A stretch of 64,000 nucleotides of DNA, taken from the NCBI RefSeq assembly GCF_009184865.1, contig NZ_CP045096.1, positions 5,146,001 to 5,210,000 of the forward strand. The letters run 5' to 3'. Made by a program: the position numbers and the translations under genes. Positions 58,412 to 64,000 of this stretch are shown here, in pieces; the stretch's first letter is position 1; every line of letters starts with the position of its first letter. The notes under the pieces were generated by a model. The model saw only the letters and a list, made by a program, of their open reading frames with translations, was not told the DNA's origin and searched no databases. The stretch is from Streptomyces phaeolivaceus (GTDB lineage: Bacteria; Actinomycetota; Actinomycetes; Streptomycetales; Streptomycetaceae).

Positions 58412-58906
58412 ATGTACGGCTACGACCAGAGCGCCGGCCCTCAGCAGCAGTACGCCCCGCCGCCGCAGCAGCAGATGTCCGGGCAGATGCCCGGCGGCCA
58501 GATGGGGGGCGGCTACGGGCAGCAGGCACCCCTGTACCCGGAGCCGTCCCCGCCCTCCCTCGCGGACGCGGTGCGGGCCTTCACCACCGGGCAGCTGGCG
58601 GCGGAGGACTTCCAGCAGGTCTTCGCCACCTCCAAGGTGTACTGCCCGCGCGGTGACAACCCCGGGTTCCTGGCGCTGCACAACACGCAGCAGCCGGTGA
58701 TCCCGATGTTCACCTCGCTCAAGGAGCTCCGCCGGTACGCAGGCAAGGAGTCCAAGTACTTCGTGATCACCGGTGCGGAGGTGATCGATCTGCTGCCGAC
58801 CGGGTACGGCTTCGTCCTCGACATGGAGGGGGAGCACCGGATGGTGTTCGACGCGAAGGCGGTGGAGCAGATGGTGGAGTTCGCGATGCGGCGGATGTAT
58901 GGCTAG
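58412..58906 (+). CDS. SseB-like protein
   Basis: 164 aa. The N-terminal 45 residues are a Gln/Pro/Gly/Met/Tyr low-complexity segment (GPQQQYAPPPQQQMSGQMPGG). The rest matches the SseB N-terminal domain: LADAVRAFTTGQLAAEDFQQVFATSKVYCP, VIPMFTSLKELRRYAG, and GYGFVLDMEGEHRMVFDAKAVEQM. Function unknown in actinobacteria. It diverges from the dehydrogenase gene. The start at 58412 is the only in-frame ATG before the domain. Confidence 0.8.
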   Translation: MYGYDQSAGPQQQYAPPPQQQMSGQMPGGQMGGGYGQQAPLYPEPSPPSLADAVRAFTTGQLAAEDFQQVFATSKVYCPRGDNPGFLALHNTQQPVIPMFTSLKELRRYAGKESKYFVITGAEVIDLLPTGYGFVLDMEGEHRMVFDAKAVEQMVEFAMRRMYG

Positions 58907-59230
58907 ACGCCATTGCTTCGCGGACGGGTGACTCCGTCGGTCGGGCCGGGTTCGGGTTCGGGGCGGGGGGTCGCGGTTCGTCGCGGGCTGCGGGTCTGTG
59001 GGGGTTGTTCGCGCAGTTCCCCGCGCCCCTTGGGTGGGCTGCGGCTGGGCCATGTGGGTTTGCTGAACCGTTTCTTCCGGTCTCTTGGGTCCCCTACTGT
59101 CGCCGCTGGCCTCTGTGGCCGGCGGCGTTCTGTTGCCCGGGTCGTTAGGGAATGGGATGCGGGCTGTGTGTGTTGGGCCTGGCAGAAAGTTCAATAATCA
59201 ACTAAACTGAGCGCACAAGGAGGTACCGAC
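58907..59230. other. Intergenic region with a Streptomyces dispersed repeat
   Basis: At 59007-59031 lies GTTCGCGCAGTTCCCCGCGC followed by CCCTT, a short sequence I recall recurring in many Streptomyces intergenic regions. Nothing else gene-like is seen until the AT-rich pirin promoter near 59188-59210. Confidence 0.5.
59188..59224 (+). promoter_or_regulatory. AT-rich pirin promoter/operator region and strong ribosome site
   Basis: AAGTTCAATAATCAACTAAA (59188-59207) is the most AT-rich 20 bases in this half of the window. It contains TTCAATAATCAA, which could be a MarR-type operator or a -10 region (TAAACT). AAGGAGGT follows 7 bases before the ATG. Role inferred. Confidence 0.45.
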
Positions 59231-60202
59231 ATGCCTGCAGTGACCGTCGAGAACCCGCTGATCCTGCCCCGTGTCGCCGCACCGACCGACGCGGTGGCCC
59301 GTCCGGTGCTCACCGTGACGACCGCGCCCAGTGGTTTCGAGGGCGAGGGCTTCCCGGTCCGCCGTGCGTTCGCCGGGATCAACTACCGCCACCTCGACCC
59401 GTTCATCATGATGGACCAGATGGGCGAGGTGGACTACGCGCCGGGAGAGCCGAAGGGCACCCCCTGGCACCCCCACCGAGGCTTCGAGACCGTCACCTAC
59501 ATCATCGACGGGGTCTTCGACCACCAGGACAGCCACGGTGGTGGCGGCACCATCACCAACGGCGACACCCAGTGGATGACTGCCGGCTCGGGTCTGCTGC
59601 ACATCGAGGCGCCGCCGGAGTCCCTCGTCGTGTCCGGTGGTCTCTTCCACGGCATCCAGCTGTGGGTGAACCTGCCGGCCCGCGACAAGATGATGGCCCC
59701 CAAGTACCAGGACATCCGCGGCGGCCAGGTCCAGCTGCTCACCACCCCGGACGGCGGCGCGCTGCTCCGCGTCATCGCCGGTGAGCTGGACGGCCACGAG
59801 GGGCCGGGGGTCACCCACACCCCGATCACCCTGCTGCACGCGACCGTCGCTGCGGGCGCGGAGATCACCCTGCCGTGGCGCGAGGACTTCAACGCCCTGG
59901 CGTACGTGCTGGCCGGGCGCGGCAGCGTCGGTGTGGACCGGCGCCCGATCCACCTCGGTCAGACGGCCGTCTTCGGCGCGGGCTCCTCGATCACCTTCCG
60001 CGCGGAGGAGCAGCAGGACTCCCATGCGCCCGACCTGGAGATCGTGCTCCTCGGCGGACAGCCGATCCGTGAGCCCATGGCCCACTACGGCCCGTTCGTG
60101 ATGAACACCCGCGACGAGCTGCAGCAGGCGTTCGAGGACTTCCAGAAGGGGCGGCTGGGCACGATCCCGGCGGTTCACGGGATGACCGCCGAAGGGTTGT
60201 AG
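59231..60202 (+). CDS. Pirin family bicupin protein
   Basis: 323-aa bicupin. The N-terminal cupin holds the iron-site motif WHPHRGFETVTYIIDG (two His) and the later GGGGTITNGDTQWMTAGSGLLHIE (His and Glu). The second cupin is near 215-290 (LPWREDFNALAYVLAGRGSVG). Pirins have quercetin 2,3-dioxygenase activity in vitro and act as redox sensors or enzyme partners in vivo; which applies here is unknown. It is preceded by a consensus ribosome site and followed by a good terminator, so it is a single-gene unit. Confidence 0.92.
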   Translation: MPAVTVENPLILPRVAAPTDAVARPVLTVTTAPSGFEGEGFPVRRAFAGINYRHLDPFIMMDQMGEVDYAPGEPKGTPWHPHRGFETVTYIIDGVFDHQDSHGGGGTITNGDTQWMTAGSGLLHIEAPPESLVVSGGLFHGIQLWVNLPARDKMMAPKYQDIRGGQVQLLTTPDGGALLRVIAGELDGHEGPGVTHTPITLLHATVAAGAEITLPWREDFNALAYVLAGRGSVGVDRRPIHLGQTAVFGAGSSITFRAEEQQDSHAPDLEIVLLGGQPIREPMAHYGPFVMNTRDELQQAFEDFQKGRLGTIPAVHGMTAEGL

Positions 60203-60219
60203 TCCCGGGAGGAAGCTCG

Positions 60220-60253
60220 AAAAGGCCCCGTCCGCATGTGGACGGGGCCTTTT
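60220..60253 (+). terminator. Pirin gene terminator
   Basis: A perfect 14-bp stem (arm AAAAGGCCCCGTCC) and a 6-base loop, ending in TTTT then CTTG. A textbook intrinsic terminator. Confidence 0.9.
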
Positions 60254-60543
60254 CTTGCGGTAAACGCGGTAAATGTGGTGCACCTTCTCCAATCGGGCTT
60301 CTGGATTTCTCCGGGTTGCCTCGCTTTCGGGTGATCATGCCCACCCTGGAATTACTGGATGGGTTCATTCCCCGCGCGTAGATTCTGGCGTGTCCGCTCG
60401 ATTCGGCCGGCTTGCGAAACGGGTGGCGCTCAGGGGGATACCGGCACGTCAGGCCCCGCGTTGGCCGACGGCCAGGGCGTGATTCGGCGTGCCCGTCGCC
60501 CCGCCGTACGAAGCTGCGAAGCAGGGGAACGGGGAGAGAGAAA

Positions 60544-60567
60544 ATGGGCGCGGTGCTTGACGGGTGA
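60544..60567 (+). CDS. Seven-codon leader ORF before the glycosyltransferase gene
   Basis: ATG at 60544 with GGGGAG seven bases upstream, encoding MGAVLDG. Its TGA (60565-60567) overlaps the glycosyltransferase GTG as GTGA. The downstream gene has no ribosome site of its own, so translation probably depends on this mini-ORF. The 290 bp before it, from the pirin terminator, hold no other gene. Confidence 0.5.
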   Translation: MGAVLDG

Positions 60568-62108
60568 ATGCGCTGCCGGCACAGGGAATTCGGTCGGTCG
60601 GGCTGCGGAGACCGCCGGTCTGGTCTATTCCGATGGTGTGGACCCTCGTTCTCGGTCTGTGGGGAATGTCCCGGCAGAACAGCGTGTGGCGGGACGAGGC
60701 GGCGACCTGGCAGGTGGCGCGACGGTCGGCCGCCGAGATCTGGCATCTGCTGGGGCAGGTCGATGTCGTACACGGGTTCTACTACCTGCTGATGCACGGT
60801 CTCTTCGAGCGTTTCGGGCCCGGCACGACGACGCTGCGGCTGCCCTCGGTGCTGGCCATGGCGGTGGCGGCCGTCTGTGTGACGGTCGTCGGACGCCGGC
60901 TGGCCGGGGTCTGGGCCGGGCTGGGTGGCGGACTGGGGTTCGGGTTGCTGCCGGCCGTGCAGTTCCAGATGCAGGAGGGCCGTCCGTACGCGCTGATAGC
61001 GGCGGGCGCGGGAATCTCGACGCTGGTACTGGTGACCGTGCTCCAGCGAGAGGGAGAGGGAGAAGCGGAAGGGGAAGGGGAGGAGGAAGGAGAGCGGGAC
61101 GGGAGGCGGGAGTGGGGTTCGGAGCGGTGGGGGCGGGGTGGCCGAGGGGCGCATTGGGTCGCGTACGGGAGTGCGGTCCTGGTGTGTGCGCTGCTGAACT
61201 GGCTGTCGCTACTGATTCTGCCCGCGCATGCGGCGACCCTGCTGTGGACGCGGGCCTCGCGAGCGACCTGGGTGCGCTGGGGCGGGGCCTCGGCGGTCGC
61301 CACGGCGGGTGTCCTGCCGTTGATCCTGTTCAGCCGGCGGCAGTCCGGCCAGGTCTCCTGGATACCGCCGCTGACCTGGCACATGCTGATCGGCCCGGCG
61401 GTCCTTCTGGCGATCGGCGCGCTGGGAGCGGTGCTCGACCGGTCACGGGCGGGGCGGCTGTCGGTGACGGCCGTCGGACTGCCGCTGCTGGCGGTGCCGC
61501 AGCTCGGGCTGCTCGGTCTCTCGCTGGTCCACCCCTTGTTCCTGGAGCGGTACGTCCTCTTCGGCATGCTGGGGCTGGCGCTCCTGGTCGGGGCGGCGCT
61601 GGACGCGGCGGTGCGGGGCGTCCGGCCACGGTTTCCACGGGCGGCGTCGTGGTTCGTTCCGGTGGTGGTCGCCGTCGCGGTGGTGGCGCTGTTGCCGCAT
61701 TCGCTGGCCAAACGGTCCCCCGCCAGCCGGATCGACGACGTCCTGGCGACCGCCGTCGACGTGCGACGCCTGAAGCAGCCCGGCGACGCGGTGCTCTTCG
61801 CGCCGTCCGCCCGGCGCGACACCGCGCTGGTCTCCCCCGACGACTTCGCGGGGTTGCGGGACATCGCGCTGGCGCGGAGTCCGGCGGAGTCCGGGACGCT
61901 GAAGGGGGTGGAGTCGGACGCGGCCCGGATACGAGCCGCGATGCTCGCGGAGCGGCGGATCCTGCTGGTCACCGATACCCCTGGTGCGGGCCGGTCGCCG
62001 TCCGGGGTGAGGGACAGGGTGAAGGCCGCCGTGCTGGAGGAGCACTTCACGGTGGTGGCGGAGGAGCGGGGGCACGGGCGGCGGGTGCTCGTGTACGAGC
62101 GGCGATGA
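60564..62108 (+). CDS. Multi-pass membrane glycosyltransferase (GT39-like)
   Basis: 514 aa from the GTG at 60564. It resembles actinobacterial dolichyl/polyprenol-sugar transferases of the PMT/GT39 group. The first outer loop contains NSVWRDEAATWQVARRS with the Asp-Glu pair typical of GT-C active sites. About nine to ten helices follow. Residues 161-192 are an odd Glu/Gly/Arg insert (REGEGEAEGEGEEEGERDG) encoded by a purine-only tract. The C-terminal 140 residues are a soluble domain (LKQPGDAVLFAPSARRDTALV). Acceptor unknown. Confidence 0.8.
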   Translation: MNALPAQGIRSVGLRRPPVWSIPMVWTLVLGLWGMSRQNSVWRDEAATWQVARRSAAEIWHLLGQVDVVHGFYYLLMHGLFERFGPGTTTLRLPSVLAMAVAAVCVTVVGRRLAGVWAGLGGGLGFGLLPAVQFQMQEGRPYALIAAGAGISTLVLVTVLQREGEGEAEGEGEEEGERDGRREWGSERWGRGGRGAHWVAYGSAVLVCALLNWLSLLILPAHAATLLWTRASRATWVRWGGASAVATAGVLPLILFSRRQSGQVSWIPPLTWHMLIGPAVLLAIGALGAVLDRSRAGRLSVTAVGLPLLAVPQLGLLGLSLVHPLFLERYVLFGMLGLALLVGAALDAAVRGVRPRFPRAASWFVPVVVAVAVVALLPHSLAKRSPASRIDDVLATAVDVRRLKQPGDAVLFAPSARRDTALVSPDDFAGLRDIALARSPAESGTLKGVESDAARIRAAMLAERRILLVTDTPGAGRSPSGVRDRVKAAVLEEHFTVVAEERGHGRRVLVYERR

Positions 62109-62142
62109 GCGGGCGGGGAGTCGTTGAATTCCGGTACGGTAC

Positions 62143-62189
62143 GGCCGGGCCCGAAGCCGCAACTTGGATTTGCGACTTCGGGCCCGGCC
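62143..62189 (+). terminator. Glycosyltransferase gene terminator
   Basis: A 14-bp stem (GGCCGGGCCCGAAG and its complement), one mismatch, then 5 more pairs and a 7-base loop, 34 bp after the stop. It is also usable as a terminator from the right. Confidence 0.8.
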
Positions 62190-62220
62190 TATGTGAGCCG
62201 CTTCGTCACGGCGTCAGTGC

Positions 62221-62284
62221 GTGACCGCGTGACCGCGTGACCGCGTGACCGCGTGACCGCGTGACCGCGTGACCGCGTGACCGC
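62221..62284. repeat. Eight perfect tandem copies of GTGACCGC
   Basis: An 8-bp unit is repeated eight times without error, ending one base before the stop codon of the Bro-N gene. There are no spacers, so it is not a CRISPR. Confidence 0.97.
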
Positions 62285-62285
62285 G

Positions 62286-63200
62286 TCACGGCAGGACGAA
62301 AACCGGTGCGCTGTCGACCGTGCGGCCTGCCGGGCGGACGCAGCCCTGTTCGAACAGCAGCTCCATGCAGTGGCGTACGCGCTCCTGCGACAGCCCCGTA
62401 CGGGTCGCGATCTCCTCGACCCGGTAGGCGGCGCCTCCGTGGAGCAGCGCCGGTGCCAGATAGGCCGCCACGGTGTGGACGTCGTCGGTGACGACGAGGT
62501 TCTTCGCCTTCCAGTTGGCGAGGAGCTGCCGGGGTGTCAGCTCCGGCGCCGGGGAGGGGCGAGGACTGTCGGCCGGGTGCCTGAGAGCCTGGGCGATGTC
62601 CCGGAGGCTCCGGCTGATGTCCCTCAGGAGATCGTTGCGCACCTCCTGGAACGCAGTCAGCATCTCGTCCGCCCGGATGTTCCGCTCTTCCAGCCGGACG
62701 ATGGCGTCGGCCACCTGTGGGGGCATGGCGTAGGCCGTGGTGCCGGTGGGGGTGGGTTGTACGGGGGACGGTTCGAGGGAGTAGGAGCCGTCGCGCTGGA
62801 TGGTGGCGATGACTTCGGAGACCCAGGTTTTGAAGGGGGTGCACTCGGGTTTGGAGCAACCGTTGACGAGTGCGATGAGCCCGCGCAGGTTCACCATCTT
62901 CATCGACCTTTGCAGCCTGTGATCTGCAAGTTTGCGTGAGGTGTCTGTTGTATAGACGCCTTGTGCAATCTCATTCAGCCGCTTTGCGCAATCCGGTGCA
63001 ACGTGCCAGATGAGCGCTTGACGCGTGTTCGCGTAGCCGAGGTCCGTGGCCACGTCCGCCGCTACGAACCAGTGCTCGCCGTCCGGGGTCGTCAGCCTTC
63101 GGATGCGTGCTCCCGTCGCCGCGAAGACGAAGTCGTTGATGTCGATCGCGTCCTGGTGTGCCGTCGGTTCTTCCGGCGGCGTGTTGTTCTGCTCGTGCAT
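62286..63200 (-). CDS. Bro-N domain (phage antirepressor-like) protein
   Basis: 304 aa. The N-terminal Bro-N domain (about 25-125: DFVFAATGARIRRLTTPDGEHWFVAADVATDLGYANTRQAL, then MKMVNLRGLIALVNGCSKPECTPFKTWVSEVIATIQRDGSY) is common in phage and virus antirepressors. A middle helical segment (VADAIVRLEERNIRADEMLTAFQEVRNDLLRDI) may be a coiled coil. The C-terminal part (YRVEEIATRTGLSQERVRHCMELLFEQGCVRP) is a winged-helix-like DNA-binding domain. No other phage genes adjoin it. GGAGGTG upstream of the ATG at 63200. Confidence 0.85.
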   Translation of the reverse strand: MHEQNNTPPEEPTAHQDAIDINDFVFAATGARIRRLTTPDGEHWFVAADVATDLGYANTRQALIWHVAPDCAKRLNEIAQGVYTTDTSRKLADHRLQRSMKMVNLRGLIALVNGCSKPECTPFKTWVSEVIATIQRDGSYSLEPSPVQPTPTGTTAYAMPPQVADAIVRLEERNIRADEMLTAFQEVRNDLLRDISRSLRDIAQALRHPADSPRPSPAPELTPRQLLANWKAKNLVVTDDVHTVAAYLAPALLHGGAAYRVEEIATRTGLSQERVRHCMELLFEQGCVRPAGRTVDSAPVFVLP

Positions 63201-63348
63201 CGAGCATCACCTCCGCTTCGGAAGCCAGGCAGAGGGGGGTGCAACTCGTGTCCGTGGCAAGGATGTTCACTCGATGGGGGACAGGGCATCGATTCTGCGG
63301 TCGTCGTACGCCGTTTGAGGTCGGGTCACCCGGGCGGGGTGTCATCCC

Positions 63349-64000
63349 GTGGCAGGGGTGTTCGGGGCGTGGTCCGCTGGGGGTGTGCAGTTGCTCCCCG
63401 AACCCGTGCGGCGTGTGGCCGCGTGGTGTGCCGTCGTGCTGCTGGTGGCCGGGGTCGGGTATGTCGGGGTCCGCCTGTGCGTGGAGTTCCGGACGGCGGT
63501 GACGCCGGTGCTGCTCGCGCTGCTGGGGACCGCGCTGCTCGGGCCGTTGCACCGGAGGCTGGTGAAGGCGCGGGTGCATCGGTCGGTGGCGGCGGGGCTC
63601 ACGTGCGTGGCCGTGGTCGGGGTGGTCGGCGGGGCCGTGTACATCGTGGTCGCGGCGCTCATCGAGACCGGCGATCAGATCATCGCCTCGCTGCGGAACG
63701 CGGCCGGGGATCTGACCTCGCGCTTCGGGGCGGCGGGGACCTCGCTGGACGATCTGGCCGCCAACGCGAAGGAGTTGCTCAGCAGGTTCGGGGGGACGGC
63801 GGCGTCCAACGTCATCAGCGGGGTGAGCGTCGTCGGGGAGGCCCTCGCCATGGCCGTACTCGCGCTGTTCCTCGTCTTCTTCTTCCTGCGGGACTCCCAC
63901 CGGGCCGTGGACGTGATCCGGGCGCTGTCGCCGCGTGGGGGAGCGGACATGGTCGAGGCGATCGCGCGGCGGGCCTACGAGGGGGTCGAGGGCTTCATGC
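63349..64000 (+). CDS. AI-2E family transporter (N-terminal part, cut by window edge)
   Basis: At least 217 residues from the GTG at 63349; later GTGs at 63358 and 63385 are possible starts. The frame opens after a TGA at 63316. Paired helices (CAVVLLVAGVGYVGVRL, VTPVLLALLGTALLGPL) lead to the positive loop HRRLVKARVHRSVAAGL, then VAVVGVVGGAVYIVVAAL. An amphipathic region follows (LRNAAGDLTSRFGAAGTSLDDLAANAKELLSRFG), then LAMAVLALFLVFFFLRDS. This layout is the PF01594 permease family. It may export autoinducer-2 or other small molecules; function here is unknown. Confidence 0.85.
   Translation, partial: MAGVFGAWSAGGVQLLPEPVRRVAAWCAVVLLVAGVGYVGVRLCVEFRTAVTPVLLALLGTALLGPLHRRLVKARVHRSVAAGLTCVAVVGVVGGAVYIVVAALIETGDQIIASLRNAAGDLTSRFGAAGTSLDDLAANAKELLSRFGGTAASNVISGVSVVGEALAMAVLALFLVFFFLRDSHRAVDVIRALSPRGGADMVEAIARRAYEGVEGFM

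Noticed and set aside
62221..62284. CRISPR array
   Set aside because: The repeats are 8 bp and directly adjacent, with no spacers and no cas genes anywhere in the window.

Overview
The window is a high-GC actinobacterial chromosome segment centred on the replication origin, almost certainly from a Streptomyces. The support is strong codon bias to G/C in third positions, many GTG starts, the gene order gyrA-gyrB-dciA-recF-gnd-dnaN-oriC-dnaA-rpmH-rnpA-yidD-yidC-jag-rsmG-parA-parB, the 14-bp parS sequence GTTTCACGTGAAAC (11 exact copies), DnaA boxes of the TTGTCCACA type, and a thioredoxin operon with a sigma-R-type promoter. From memory the order matches the Streptomyces coelicolor origin region through dnaB. 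I could not run a search.

Layout. 1-7.5 kb: leftward replication and topology genes (gyrA, cut by the window edge; gyrB; dciA; recF; gnd; dnaN). 7.5-8.4 kb: oriC with many DnaA boxes. 8.4-10.4 kb: dnaA, leftward. 10.9-16.8 kb: rightward rpmH-rnpA-yidD-yidC-jag, then rsmG-parA-parB. 17-27.5 kb: a GNAT gene, then a leftward block that combines redox and envelope functions: a DUF6049 exported protein, MurJ flippase, a membrane pseudokinase, sigma-M, its zinc anti-sigma factor, thioredoxin reductase and thioredoxin. 27.7-40.2 kb: CCA-adding enzyme, an MFS transporter, padR with inositol-1-phosphate synthase, a class A penicillin-binding protein, a polyprenol-type glycosyltransferase, an alanine-racemase-like protein, FemX and a small membrane protein. 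This is mostly cell-wall and precursor metabolism. 40.4-45.6 kb: rpsF-ssb-rpsR-rplI, a MATE transporter and dnaB.

Directly after dnaB comes the accessory part. 45.65-52.75 kb is a Tn7-like transposon remnant: a left end with repeated GTCTCA motifs, then tnsA, tnsB, a truncated tnsC joined to a truncated second tnsB, a second tnsC, and a tniQ that ends exactly where a complete IS1182-like element (52.75-54.55 kb) begins. No right end is visible. The arrangement looks like two related Tn7-like elements fused by deletion and then fixed in place by an insertion sequence.

54.6-64 kb returns to ordinary chromosomal genes: a DUF6458 protein, an M18 aminopeptidase, a FadE5-type acyl-CoA dehydrogenase, an SseB-like protein, a pirin, a multi-pass membrane glycosyltransferase preceded by a seven-codon leader ORF, a Bro-N antirepressor-like gene followed by eight tandem copies of an 8-bp repeat, and the start of an AI-2E family transporter.

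The window holds most of a chromosome's initiation and segregation apparatus: initiator, clamp, helicase, probable helicase loader (DciA), gyrase, RecF, SSB, ParA/ParB and the parS array. The most unusual signals are the chimeric transposon, a cluster of DnaA boxes in front of dnaB, parS sites written into protein-coding sequence in one fixed reading frame, and a parS inside a 40-bp perfect palindrome at a convergent gene junction.
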